Of a stretch of 64,000 nt of DNA, positions 14,448-23,786 are shown in pieces. The stretch comes from Duganella levis (lineage in GTDB: Bacteria; Pseudomonadota; Gammaproteobacteria; Burkholderiales; Burkholderiaceae_D), in contig NZ_WWCT01000028.1 of assembly GCF_009857605.1 (NCBI RefSeq), forward strand, positions 17,599 to 81,598, given 5' to 3'. Under the pieces are notes generated by a model that searched no databases, was not told the origin of the DNA, and was given only the letters and a program-made list of their open reading frames with translations. Positions within the stretch are counted from its first letter, which is position 1; each line of letters opens with the position of its first letter. A program made the position numbers and the translations under genes.

Positions 14448-17400
14448 TCAATTATCGTCGGCGAAGGTGGTGTTGGTCATGATCTGCTCGGTGATCTGTT
14501 CCAGCAGCGGCCACAGTTTTTGCAGCAGCGCCTGGGCGTGCTGCTGGTTGTCGGCGTCGCTGCCGTCGGCCGGCAACTGCTCCAGCTCCAGCAGCAGCTC
14601 GCCCATGCCGAGCGCGCCGACGGTGCGCGCCGGCGATTTCAGCTTGTGGCCGAGGTCGCGCAGCGCGGTCAGGTCGCCGCGCCGCAGCGCCGCCTCCATC
14701 TGGTTCAGGCCATCCTGGGTGTTTTGCAGGAACTTGAAGGCGAATTTGCGCACCTTGTGCGGATGGTAGCCCAGCAGCTTGGCCAGGATCGACAGATCGA
14801 TCACCGCCGGGTCGCCGCCCAGCGTGGTGGTGAAGGCCGGCCGCTGCGGCCGCACCGGCGGCGTCTCGCGCACGGTGTCGTCGTCGCGCTCCGGCAGCCA
14901 GTTGGCGATGGTCTGGTACATTAGCGCCGGCTGGATCGGCTTGGAGATGAAATCGTCCATGCCGGCCTCGATGCAGCGCACCCGGTCTTCGCTGGTGGCG
15001 GTGGCGGTCATGGCCAGCACCCGCATGTCGGCCAGGCGTGGGTCGGCGCGGATGCGGCGGGTCGCTTCCAGGCCGTCCATCAGCGGCATCTGCACGTCCA
15101 TCAGCACGCAGTCGAAGGCGGTCTGGCGCAGCAGCTCCAGCGCTTCCATGCCGTTGGCGGCCAGGCATACCGACGAGCCCACTTCCTCGAGCATCTCCAG
15201 CGCGATCTGCTGGTTGAAGGTGTTGTCCTCGACCAGCAGGATGCGGGCGTTCTTCAGCGCCGACATCACCGCCGCGCTGCGCGACGACGCCAGCAGCTCG
15301 GCGGCGGCGTCCTTGACGCGGTCGATCAGCTCCGGCACCGAGGCGCTGGAAATGCCGAGGCGCGCGGTGAACCAGAAGGTGCTGCCCTGGCCGGGGCGGC
15401 TGTGCACGCCCACCTCGCCACCCATCAGCTGCGCCAGCTGCTTGCAGATCGACAGACCGAGGCCGGTGCCGCCGTATTCGCGGGTGGTGGAGGTGTCGGC
15501 CTGCTGGAACGACTGGAACAGTTTGTCGATTTCCGCTTCCGACAAGCCGATGCCGCAGTCGCTCACTTCAAAGCGCAGCAGGCAGCCGTGGACGTCGCCG
15601 ACCACCTGCCGCACGCGCACTTCGATGCGGCCTTTTTCGCTGAACTTGATGGCGTTGTTGGCGTAGTTGATCAGCACCTGGCCCAGTCGCAGCGGGTCGC
15701 CGCGCAGCACCCTGGGCAGGGTCGGATCGAGGTCGTACACCAGTTCCAGTTCGCGGCTGGCGGCCTTCGGCGCCACCACCGTGTTGAGCGTCTGGATCAC
15801 ATGGTCGAGCGCAAAGTCGAGCTGCTCGATTTCCAGCTTGCCGGCTTCGATCTTGGAGATGTCGAGGATGTCGTCGATGATGCCCAGCAGGTGCTCACCG
15901 GCGAAGCGGATCTTTTCCAGGTAGTCGCGCTGGCGCGGATCGAGTTCGGTCTTCAGCGCCAGGTAGGCCATGCCGATCACGCCATTCATCGGCGTGCGGA
16001 TCTCGTGGCTCATATTGGCCAGGAACTGGCCCTTGGTCTGGCTGGCTTCCTCGGCCACCATGCGCGCCTGATCCAGTTCGCGGGTGCGCATCGCCACCCG
16101 TTCTTCCAGGTGTTCATTCAGTTCGCGCAGCGCGTCTTCGCCGCGCTTGCGGTCGGTGATTTCGGTCAGGCTGGCCACCACCAGGTGCACCGCGCCGCTG
16201 TCGTCCGGGATCGGTTCGACGTTGACCGACAGCCAGCAACGGCCGCCGTCCGGCTGCGCCAGCCCCATCACCACATCGCGCACCGGCATGCCGAGCGCCA
16301 GCGCCAGTTGCACCGGATGGCTGCTGGCGTCGAACGGCGTGCCGTCCTCGCGCACGCCGGCCCACAGGCCGCCGGGACTTAGTTCCGCCGTGTGCGCCAG
16401 CAGCCGCGCGGCGGCGGCGTTGCGTTCGATGATGGCGCCGCCGCCGTCGATCATCGCCAGGCCGTTGGTGACGGCGTTGAAGATCGACGCCAGCCGCTGG
16501 CTGGAGCCGCGCAGTGCGTCTTCCGCCTGGCGGCGCGCGGTGATATCGGTCAGCATCGCCAGCGTGCCGGCGTAATGGCCGGCGCCGGGGCCCGATTCGG
16601 CGTTCATCACGGTGGTCGACAGCAGGCACCAGACAGTGCTGCCGTCGCGCCGCTGGAAGCAGACGTCGCCCTGGCCGGCTTCACCGGACAGGCGGCGCTG
16701 CAAGTGCTGCTTGAGCAGGGCGCGGCCGCTGTCGTCCATGAAGTCGGTCATGGCGCGGCCCATCATCTGCTCGATGTCATAGTCCAGCATCTGCGCCAGC
16801 GTCGGATTGACGAAGGTGGTGCGGTCGTCGGCGTTGGTCATCCAGATGCCTTCGGCGGCGGTCTGCACGATCTGGCGGTAGCGTTCGGAGCTGGCCTGCA
16901 AGGCTTCCTCGGCGCGCTGGCGCTGGGTCATGTCGCGCAATGCCACGATCACCAGCGGCTGGCCGGCCAGCGTCACCGGCGTCATATGCACCATGGCCGG
17001 GAAGCTGCTGCTGTCGTTGCGCATGGCGCACAGCACGCGGCCCGGCAGGTTGGCGCGCACGAACAGTTCGCGCACGCGGCCGTTGGTGCGCATGGCTTCC
17101 GGCGCCAGCTGTTCGATCGAGCGGCCGGCCATGTCCCCCTCGTAGCCGAAGCTGTGCGCGCAGGCCGGATTGGCGTGCAGCACCTTGCCGCTGTGGTCGG
17201 CCACCAGCAGCGCGCCGGGCATGGCATTGACCACTGCCCACATGCGTTTTTCCTCGGCTTCCGCGCGCTCGCCGATATCGGCCATGGTGCCGGCCGCGCG
17301 CAGCGGCAGGCCGTTGGCGTCGCGCTGCAAGATCATGCCGCGCGCCAGCACCCACTTCCAGTCGCCGCTTTTGGTACGCAGCCGGTGCTCGCTGCGAATC

Positions 17401-18770
17401 TGGCCGGTGGCCTCGTTGGTGCTGGCCAGGTGTAGCTGGATGCCGTACTCGATGCGCGGACGATCGTCCGGGTGCAGATAGTCCAGCCATTCCTCTACCG
17501 TTGGATGGAATTCCTCCGGGCTGTAGCCCAGCAGCTGGCAATAGCGCGGCGACAGCGCCAGCGTGCCGCTGTCGAGCCGCCACTCCCAGCTGCCTTCGCC
17601 GGAACCTTCCAGCGCCAGGCTGGCCAGGCGTTCGGCGCTGCCCAGTTCGGCGCGCGCGGTGCGCAGCGCGCGGCCTTGCACGCGCAGGCGCCAGGCAAAC
17701 GCGAAGGAGGTCAGCAGCAGCACCGCGCCGATCAGCGCGCCGCCGTAGCGCAGCAGCGGATTGGCGTCCGGCGGCTGGTACAGAAAGCCGTCGAGATTGA
17801 AATTGACCGGCAACATGCCCTGCGCGATATAGGCCTGGGCCAGCGTGCGCCAGCGTTCCGGGTTGCTGTAACCGAGTTCGATCAGCGGCTGTTCCAGCAA
17901 CTGGGCGATGCCCTGCGCTTCAAACATCAGGTGTTCGCGGCTGTGGCGCTCCGGGTAGCGGGCGCGTATCAGGTCGGCGATCTCGCCGGGATGGCGCATG
18001 GCGTAGACCCAGCCGCGCAGCGTTGCTTCGCGCAGCGCCTGCGCGCGCGCCGGGTGTTCGCGCAATTCGCTCTCGGTGGTGTACAGCACGTCGCCGTAGA
18101 AATCCAGCCCCACGCTGCGCGGCGACAGCAGCTCGTAGCGCAGGTTGAGGCGGTTCAGCACATACGGGGCTTCGGTCTGGTAGACCGACATGGCGTCCAC
18201 CCGGCCCTCGGCCAGGTCGTCGAAGTTGTAGCTGTGCGGGACCTGGAACAGCGAGTCCATGCGCACGCCAGATTTTTTCAGGAAGACGGTCAGCTCTTCA
18301 TTGTTCGGCGCGATCATCAGGCGGGTGCCGGGCCACGCGCGCGGCTTGCCGTCGGCCTCCACGCGCCGCAGCAGGGTGGCGCCGGAATGCTGGAATACCG
18401 ACGCCAGCACCACCACCGGCTGGCCAATGCCGCGCGCCAGCAGCAGCGTGGTGTTGCCGACGCCGTATTGGGCGTGGCCCTGCATCACGGTCTGCAAAGG
18501 ATCGGCGCCGGGACGGGCTTCCAGCAGCGTGACATCGAGGCCGGCGTCGCGGTAATAGCCCTGGTCCTGGGCGGCGTAATAGCCGGCGAACTGGAACTGG
18601 TGCAGCCATTTGAGCTGGATGGTGACTTTTTCGGCCGCTGCCGCCGTCGCCGGCAGCAGCACAAGTGCGAACGCGCATGTCGCCACCCTGTGCGACAGAC
18701 GTTGCCAGCGGGACTGGCGCAAGCGCGGACGGCTGAAAAACAAGTGATCCCCTTCGGTGGACTGGAGCAT
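14448..18770 (-). CDS. Hybrid histidine kinase with THI5/NMT1-like binding domain, PAS repeats, REC and Hpt
   Basis: A 1440-residue one-protein phosphorelay. Order: N-terminal signal/anchor (about 25-46); a periplasmic NMT1/THI5-like binding domain (47-335, opening IQLKWLHQFQFAGYYAA); membrane helix (about 343-361); four PAS-type segments (about 385-500, 510-620, 630-750, 755-880); a coiled linker; HisKA with His922 (MSHEIRTPMNG); HATPase with the N, G1 and G2 boxes (NYANNAIKF, DCGIGL, GGTGLGLSI) to about 1140; REC with Asp1225 (LMDVQMPLMDG); and Hpt with His1375 (GHKLKSPART). All phospho-sites look present. THI5-like domains bind pyrimidine or nitrile/sulfonate-type ligands, so the signal may be a small heterocycle. 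No output regulator is adjacent. A minus-strand TATAGT (18785-18790) may be its -10. Confidence 0.9.
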   Translation of the reverse strand: MLQSTEGDHLFFSRPRLRQSRWQRLSHRVATCAFALVLLPATAAAAEKVTIQLKWLHQFQFAGYYAAQDQGYYRDAGLDVTLLEARPGADPLQTVMQGHAQYGVGNTTLLLARGIGQPVVVLASVFQHSGATLLRRVEADGKPRAWPGTRLMIAPNNEELTVFLKKSGVRMDSLFQVPHSYNFDDLAEGRVDAMSVYQTEAPYVLNRLNLRYELLSPRSVGLDFYGDVLYTTESELREHPARAQALREATLRGWVYAMRHPGEIADLIRARYPERHSREHLMFEAQGIAQLLEQPLIELGYSNPERWRTLAQAYIAQGMLPVNFNLDGFLYQPPDANPLLRYGGALIGAVLLLTSFAFAWRLRVQGRALRTARAELGSAERLASLALEGSGEGSWEWRLDSGTLALSPRYCQLLGYSPEEFHPTVEEWLDYLHPDDRPRIEYGIQLHLASTNEATGQIRSEHRLRTKSGDWKWVLARGMILQRDANGLPLRAAGTMADIGERAEAEEKRMWAVVNAMPGALLVADHSGKVLHANPACAHSFGYEGDMAGRSIEQLAPEAMRTNGRVRELFVRANLPGRVLCAMRNDSSSFPAMVHMTPVTLAGQPLVIVALRDMTQRQRAEEALQASSERYRQIVQTAAEGIWMTNADDRTTFVNPTLAQMLDYDIEQMMGRAMTDFMDDSGRALLKQHLQRRLSGEAGQGDVCFQRRDGSTVWCLLSTTVMNAESGPGAGHYAGTLAMLTDITARRQAEDALRGSSQRLASIFNAVTNGLAMIDGGGAIIERNAAAARLLAHTAELSPGGLWAGVREDGTPFDASSHPVQLALALGMPVRDVVMGLAQPDGGRCWLSVNVEPIPDDSGAVHLVVASLTEITDRKRGEDALRELNEHLEERVAMRTRELDQARMVAEEASQTKGQFLANMSHEIRTPMNGVIGMAYLALKTELDPRQRDYLEKIRFAGEHLLGIIDDILDISKIEAGKLEIEQLDFALDHVIQTLNTVVAPKAASRELELVYDLDPTLPRVLRGDPLRLGQVLINYANNAIKFSEKGRIEVRVRQVVGDVHGCLLRFEVSDCGIGLSEAEIDKLFQSFQQADTSTTREYGGTGLGLSICKQLAQLMGGEVGVHSRPGQGSTFWFTARLGISSASVPELIDRVKDAAAELLASSRSAAVMSALKNARILLVEDNTFNQQIALEMLEEVGSSVCLAANGMEALELLRQTAFDCVLMDVQMPLMDGLEATRRIRADPRLADMRVLAMTATATSEDRVRCIEAGMDDFISKPIQPALMYQTIANWLPERDDDTVRETPPVRPQRPAFTTTLGGDPAVIDLSILAKLLGYHPHKVRKFAFKFLQNTQDGLNQMEAALRRGDLTALRDLGHKLKSPARTVGALGMGELLLELEQLPADGSDADNQQHAQALLQKLWPLLEQITEQIMTNTTFADDN

Positions 18771-18948
18771 GCTGAACCGAGGAAACTATAGCATCGAAGG
18801 CTTTGTCGTAGACATCGGCGTGGCAAGAAAACGATTGCGTCGCCAGCGCGCACAAAAACGCGCCAAATTTAACAGTTTTGGCTGGTTTTCGTGACAATCG
18901 GTGAGAAAGCGAGACGCGTGGCGCATTGCGGCTTGCTAGCCAGGGCTT

Positions 18949-19671
18949 CTACTGGTTGAAGCTGCCGGCGAACTGGTAGCGGTGGCCGGGATGCCACATG
19001 GTCACCAGCGAGGCGGTCAGGCCGCCGGAGCGGGTCTGGCGGCGCAGCACCAGGCACGGCTGGCGGGTGTCGATGGCCAGCATGTCGGCGATGTCGCGCG
19101 GCGCCGCCAGCGCCTCGATGCTGTAGGTGGCCCCTTGCAGCGGCGCCGCCTGCATCAGGTATTCGTTGGGCGTGACGTGGGCGAAGTCCTGCTCCATGTA
19201 ATCCGGCGCGCACTGCGGGTTGACCCAGCGGTCCTCGACCTGGATCGGCACGCCGTTTTCAAAGTGCACGATCACCGAATGGAACAGCGGATGGCCGGGC
19301 GGCAGCTCGAACTGCTTGGCCATCAGGTCGCTGGCACGCACGCGCTCCAGCTGTTGCAGGCTGCTGCGGTGGGCGTGGCCGCGCGCGCGCACTTCGTCGG
19401 CGATGGATTTAATTTCCAGCAGCGTGGCCTGGTATTTTTGCTGGGCGACGTAGGTGCCGGAGCCCTGGCGGCGCGTCAGCACCTGCTCGGCGGTGAGTTC
19501 GCGCACGGCGCGGTTGACGGTCATGCGCGACACGCCGAACTGTTTGACCAGGGCCTGCTCGGACGGAATCACATCGCCTTCCTTCCACGTGCCGGCGGCG
19601 ATCTCGGCCAGCAGGTAGTCCTTGATGCGCTGGAAAATGGGCGTGCTGTCTTGCGTAACTTGGTCGTCCAA
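18949..19671 (-). CDS. hutC: Histidine utilisation repressor HutC (GntR family)
   Basis: A 240-residue GntR/HutC-family repressor. It has an N-terminal winged helix (about residues 10-78, PSEQALVKQFGVSRMTVNRAVREL, with RRQGSGTYV in the wing) and a C-terminal UTRA ligand domain (about 95-235), which binds urocanate in HutC. The start is TTG at 19671 with AGGAG eight bases upstream; no better in-frame start is present. It lies 6.6 kb from the hut operon on the opposite strand, with unrelated genes between, but a HutC-type operator is in the hutU promoter. It is divergent from ada. Confidence 0.9.
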   Translation of the reverse strand: MDDQVTQDSTPIFQRIKDYLLAEIAAGTWKEGDVIPSEQALVKQFGVSRMTVNRAVRELTAEQVLTRRQGSGTYVAQQKYQATLLEIKSIADEVRARGHAHRSSLQQLERVRASDLMAKQFELPPGHPLFHSVIVHFENGVPIQVEDRWVNPQCAPDYMEQDFAHVTPNEYLMQAAPLQGATYSIEALAAPRDIADMLAIDTRQPCLVLRRQTRSGGLTASLVTMWHPGHRYQFAGSFNQ

Positions 19672-19798
19672 ACGGCTGTCTCCTCGTGAGTAGTCATTCT
19701 AGCATCGCCTGCTTGTACAATTCAAAAGCAAGAGGCGGAGTGCGTGGCGATGCGGCGCCGGCTAGCATGGCATCATTCCACCTGTGACGGAGTCTGAG

Positions 19799-20854
19799 AT
19801 GAACAAGTATTTGAGCGATACGCGGCGCTGGACCGCCGTGCAGCAGCGCGACGCCGGCGCCGACGGCGAATTCTGGTATTCGGTGCGCAGCACCGGGGTG
19901 TACTGCCGTCCTTCGTGCGGTGCGCGGCCGGCCCTGCGCAAGAACGTGGCCTTCCACGACAGCCGCGAGGCGGCCGAGCAGGCCGGTTTTCGTCCGTGCC
20001 TGCGCTGCAAGCCGGACCAGCCGCCGCTGGCCGAGCGCCAGGCGGCGCTGGTGGCGCAGGCCTGCCGCCTGATCGACGAGGCGGAAGAGGCGCCGGATCT
20101 GGACAGTCTGGCGCTGGCGGTGGGCGTCAGCCGTTTCTACTTCCACCGCATGTTCAAGGCGGTGACCGGGATTACGCCCAAGGCCTATGCCAATGCGGCG
20201 CGTGCGCGGCGGGTGCAGGCGGGTCTGGCCGGACAGGCGTCGGTGACGGAGGCGATGTATGCGGCCGGCTTCAATTCCAGCGGACGGTTTTATGCGCAGT
20301 CGCCGGCGGTGCTGGGCATGACGCCGACTGCTTTCCGCGCCGGCGGTGTGGGCGAGCAGATTCGCTTTGCGATTGCCGAGTGTTCGCTGGGGCCGATTCT
20401 GGTGGCCAGCACGGTGCAGGGGATTTGCGCGATTCTGATCGATGACGATCCGGATTTCCTGGTGCGGGATTTGCAGGACCGTTTTCCCAAGGCGGAGCTG
20501 ATCGGCGCCGAGCCTGAGTATGAGCAGGTGGTGTCGCGTGTGGTGGGCATGGTCGAGCAGCCGTCGGTGGGGCTGGACTTGCCGCTCGATGTGCGGGGCA
20601 CGGCGTTCCAGCAGCGCGTGTGGCAGGTGCTGCGGGCGATACCGTCCGGGCGGCGGGTCACGTATGCCGAGCTGGCGGAATTGGCCGGTGTGCCGCGCGG
20701 GGCGCGGGCGGTGGCGTCGGCCTGCGCGGCGAATGCGATTGCGGTGGCGATACCGTGCCACCGCGTGGTACGCAATGATGGATCGATCTCCGGTTATCGC
20801 TGGGGCGTGGACCGCAAGGCGGCGTTGTTGAACCGGGAGATGGGCAGTGAGTAA
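19799..20854 (+). CDS. ada: Bifunctional Ada: methylphosphotriester sensor/activator and O6-methylguanine methyltransferase
   Basis: A 351-residue full-length Ada. The zinc domain has Cys36, Cys40, Cys67 and Cys70 (VYCRPSCGAR, PCLRCKP), with Cys36 the likely methyl acceptor from phosphotriesters. An AraC-type HTH follows (about 82-180). The C-terminal methyltransferase has PCHRV with acceptor Cys320. When methylated, Ada activates its own regulon. The ATG at 19799 has GGAG seven bases upstream; an in-frame GTG at 19784 is less likely. The stop overlaps the next gene by eight bases, so that gene is probably part of the adaptive response. Confidence 0.97.
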   Translation: MNKYLSDTRRWTAVQQRDAGADGEFWYSVRSTGVYCRPSCGARPALRKNVAFHDSREAAEQAGFRPCLRCKPDQPPLAERQAALVAQACRLIDEAEEAPDLDSLALAVGVSRFYFHRMFKAVTGITPKAYANAARARRVQAGLAGQASVTEAMYAAGFNSSGRFYAQSPAVLGMTPTAFRAGGVGEQIRFAIAECSLGPILVASTVQGICAILIDDDPDFLVRDLQDRFPKAELIGAEPEYEQVVSRVVGMVEQPSVGLDLPLDVRGTAFQQRVWQVLRAIPSGRRVTYAELAELAGVPRGARAVASACAANAIAVAIPCHRVVRNDGSISGYRWGVDRKAALLNREMGSE

Positions 20855-21698
20855 CAACGAACTTGATTTCGGCGATCCGTCCGCAGAGCGCAAGCCGCGC
20901 ACCGTGCCGCCGTTGGCGCCAGCGCCGGCAGCGGATGCCGCTCAAGCCGCGCAGGCTGCGCAAACGGCGCGGCGGGCGGTGGGGGCGGCGGCCGGCATCG
21001 CCGTCCATGTCGCCGGCCTCGACTGGCAGGCGATCACCGACGAGCTGAATGCGCGCGGTTACGCCGTCCTTCCCGGCCTGCTGACCGCCGACGAATGCGC
21101 GGCGATGGCGGCGCAGTACGCGCAGCCGCAGTTGTTCCGCAGCCGCGTGGTGATGTCGCAGCATGGCTTCGGCAGCGGCGAGTACCAGTACTTCCGCTAC
21201 CCGCTGCCATCGCTGATCGCCGCGCTGCGCAACGCCCTGTATGGCCCGCTGGCGCAGATCGCCAACCGCTGGCATGAGCTGATGGACCTGCCCGACCGCT
21301 TTCCGGCCGAGCACACCGAGTTCCTGGCCCGCTGCCACGCCGCCGGCCAGCAGCGGCCGACGCCGTTGCTGTTGCAGTACACGGCAGGCGATTACAACTG
21401 CCTGCACCAGGATCTGTACGGCGAGCACGTCTTTCCGTTGCAAGCCGCCGTGCTGCTGAGCCAACCGGGAGCAGACTTCGACGGCGGCGAATTCGTGCTG
21501 ACCGAACAACGCCCGCGCATGCAGTCACGGGTGGAAGTGGTACCGCTGAAGCGCGGCGACATGGTCATCTTCGCCGTCAACCACCGTCCCGTACAGGGCA
21601 CGCGTGGCATCTACCGCGTCAACCTGCGGCATGGCGTCAGCCGGCTGCGGGTCGGCGCCCGCCACACGCTAGGCATCATCTTCCACGACGCCAATTAG
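20847..21698 (+). CDS. 2OG-Fe(II) oxygenase coupled to ada (prolyl-hydroxylase-like)
   Basis: A 283-residue 2-oxoglutarate/Fe(II) dioxygenase. An Ala-rich tail (about 20-50) precedes the jelly-roll domain. Iron ligands are His187 and Asp189 (CLHQDLYGE) and probably His262 (NLRHGVSRLRVG), with a following Arg for 2-oxoglutarate. The domain is of the COG3826 prolyl-hydroxylase type, not classical AlkB. It starts at GTG 20847 inside the end of ada (eight-base overlap), which implies translational coupling. The linkage suggests a role in repair or protection after alkylation damage; the substrate is unknown. The gene ends just before a long inverted repeat. Confidence 0.85.
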   Translation: MSNNELDFGDPSAERKPRTVPPLAPAPAADAAQAAQAAQTARRAVGAAAGIAVHVAGLDWQAITDELNARGYAVLPGLLTADECAAMAAQYAQPQLFRSRVVMSQHGFGSGEYQYFRYPLPSLIAALRNALYGPLAQIANRWHELMDLPDRFPAEHTEFLARCHAAGQQRPTPLLLQYTAGDYNCLHQDLYGEHVFPLQAAVLLSQPGADFDGGEFVLTEQRPRMQSRVEVVPLKRGDMVIFAVNHRPVQGTRGIYRVNLRHGVSRLRVGARHTLGIIFHDAN

Positions 21699-21699
21699 C

Positions 21700-21793
21700 A
21701 ATCCGGGGTCAGGTCCGGCACTTGGACACGAGCCCAACCGTAGCGCTCGCTACGGTTGGGCTCGTGTCCAAGTGCCGGACCTGACCCCGGATT
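21700..21793. repeat. Perfect 46-bp inverted repeat (REP/terminator-like element)
   Basis: Arms 21700-21745 and 21748-21793 are exact reverse complements (outer end AATCCGGGGTCAGGTCCGGC) with only CT between them. The element fills the space between the convergent oxygenase and msbA genes. There is no T run, so it is not a standard intrinsic terminator, although such a hairpin would stall or protect both transcripts. The GGGGTCAGGTCC end recalls repeats of the REP/BIME kind; whether it recurs in the genome cannot be seen here. Confidence 0.9.
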
Positions 21794-21804
21794 CTATCCG
21801 GATT

Positions 21805-23682
21805 CTAGGCCTGCACGCTTTTCTGGGTTTGATAAAGGCGGGAGTAGATACCGTTCTGCGCCAGCAGCGCATCGTGCGTGCCCGATTCGGCGATGCGGCC
21901 GCGATCCAGCACCACGATGCGGTCGGCGTTTTCAATCGTCGACAGGCGGTGCGCGATGACCACCGTGGTGCGGCCCTTCATCAAGACTTCCAATGCCTGC
22001 TGCACCAGCCGCTCGGATTCGGTATCCAGCGCGCTGGTGGCTTCGTCCAGGATCAGGATCGGCGCATTCTTGTACAGCGCGCGCGCAATCGCCAGCCGCT
22101 GGCGCTGGCCGCCCGACAGGCGCAGACCATTCTCACCCACTTGCGACAGGTAGCCGTCCGGCTGACGGACGATGAATTCATGTGCATGCGCGGCGCGTGC
22201 CGCCGCTTCGACGCGTTCCAGCGACGGCTCAGGATCGCCATACGCGATATTGGCCGCCAGCGTGTCGTTGAATAGCACCACGTCCTGCGACACCAGCGCG
22301 ATCTGCTGGCGCAGCGAGGCGATGGTGTAGTCGCGCAGGTCACAGCCGTCCAGCTGGATGCTGCCGCCGCTGACGTCGTAGAAGCGCGGCAGCAGGGCGG
22401 CCAGCGTGGTCTTGCCGCTGCCCGAGCTGCCCACCAGCGCCACGGTTTCGCCGGCGGCGATATCCAGCGACACATGGTCCAGCGCCGGACGCGCATCCGG
22501 ATCGAGCGGCAGGCCATCGGCGCCGCGATAGTGGAAGCTGACATCCTGCACCGACAGCCGGCCTTCGGCGCGGGCGATGGTTTGCTTGCCGGTGTCGGCT
22601 TCCGACTCCAGGTCGATCAGGCCGAACACCGATTCCGCCGCCGCCAGGCCGCGCTGCATCGGTTCATTAATCTTGGTCAGGTTCTTGATCGGCGACTGCA
22701 TCGCCATCAGCGACGACATGAAGGCCACGAACGCGCCGGGCGACAGCGCGCCGGCCTGCGCCCGCAGCAGCGCAAAGTAAATCACCGACGACAGCGTGAT
22801 CCCGATCAGCAGCATGATGACGCCGGAGTTGAGCGCCGACGTCGCCGCGTGCTTCACGGCCAGCTGGCGATTCAGCTTGACCACGCCGTCGAAGCGGGTC
22901 TGCTCGTATTTCTGGCCGCCGAAGATCTTCACCACGCGCTGGCCGCTGATGCTCTCGTCCAGCACATTGGTCAGATCGCCCATGGCCGCCTGTGCGCTTT
23001 TGCTCAACTTGCGCATGCGGCGGCCGGCGAAGGTGACGATGGCCGCCACCAGCGGCAGCAGGCCAAGGCAGAACACCGCCAGTTGCCAGTCGATGGTGAA
23101 CAGCGTAATCAGGTAGCCGACGGTGGCCACCGAGTCGCGCACGGCGACCGTGATTACATTCAGCACGGCCTGCGCCACCTGGGCGGCGTCGAACGCCACA
23201 CGCGACAGCGTGGTGCCGGTGGAGGACTGGTCGAAAAAGCCGTTCGGCAGGCGCATGATGCGGGCGAACATGATCTCGCGCAGGTTGGCCTGTACCCGGC
23301 TGCTGAGCCACGCGGCGCCGTATTCGCCGGCGAAGCTGGACACCATGCGCATCACGGCCAGTCCGAAGATGATGGCCGGGATGGTCCACAGCGCGGCCTT
23401 GCCCGGATCGCTCGGCAGCACATGGCCCAGCAAGCCCTTGACGGTGGCCAGCAGTCCGGTGGCCGGCCCCTTGGCTGCACCAAGGTTGTGCGCAGGCGCC
23501 AGCGCATCGACGACGTTTTGCAGCTGCTGGATCAGCAGCACGTCGGTGGCGGCGGCCACCGCCACCGCCGCCAACGTGATAACGGCGATCCAGGTGTAGG
23601 GCGCGAATTGCTTGAGCAGGCGGAGATAAAGTGAGCGGGTCAGCACTGTTTTATATTGTTTTGAATGCGGTGAAGCCTGCAT
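21805..23682 (-). CDS. msbA: Lipid A export ABC transporter MsbA
   Basis: A 625-residue half-size ABC exporter that flips lipid A-core across the inner membrane as a homodimer. Six hydrophobic segments make the N-terminal membrane domain. The nucleotide-binding domain has Walker A GSSGSGKT, the Q-loop in VSQDVVLFND, the LSGGQRQR signature, Walker B LILDEATSALD and the H-loop IAHRLSTIE. There is an insertion after the first helix (HNLGAAKGPATG region). The ATG at 23682 (MQASPHSKQYK) is chosen; the upstream in-frame extension runs into the divergent promoter. MsbA is the best family match; another lipid exporter of this type is possible. Confidence 0.85.
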   Translation of the reverse strand: MQASPHSKQYKTVLTRSLYLRLLKQFAPYTWIAVITLAAVAVAAATDVLLIQQLQNVVDALAPAHNLGAAKGPATGLLATVKGLLGHVLPSDPGKAALWTIPAIIFGLAVMRMVSSFAGEYGAAWLSSRVQANLREIMFARIMRLPNGFFDQSSTGTTLSRVAFDAAQVAQAVLNVITVAVRDSVATVGYLITLFTIDWQLAVFCLGLLPLVAAIVTFAGRRMRKLSKSAQAAMGDLTNVLDESISGQRVVKIFGGQKYEQTRFDGVVKLNRQLAVKHAATSALNSGVIMLLIGITLSSVIYFALLRAQAGALSPGAFVAFMSSLMAMQSPIKNLTKINEPMQRGLAAAESVFGLIDLESEADTGKQTIARAEGRLSVQDVSFHYRGADGLPLDPDARPALDHVSLDIAAGETVALVGSSGSGKTTLAALLPRFYDVSGGSIQLDGCDLRDYTIASLRQQIALVSQDVVLFNDTLAANIAYGDPEPSLERVEAAARAAHAHEFIVRQPDGYLSQVGENGLRLSGGQRQRLAIARALYKNAPILILDEATSALDTESERLVQQALEVLMKGRTTVVIAHRLSTIENADRIVVLDRGRIAESGTHDALLAQNGIYSRLYQTQKSVQA

Positions 23683-23786
23683 TGTACCTGTCCCGCCACT
23701 GAAAACCTGCGCTTTGGGCCACTGTTCGGTTGACCAAAGCGCAAACTTCGCTACACTCTGAATCTTGCTGCTGAATGGAGAACCCG

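Noticed and set aside
19713..19720. TTGTACAA palindrome between hutC and ada as a second HutC operator
   Set aside because: It lacks the central spacing of the HutC-type site (TTGTA-NN-TACAA), so an autoregulatory site is not supported.
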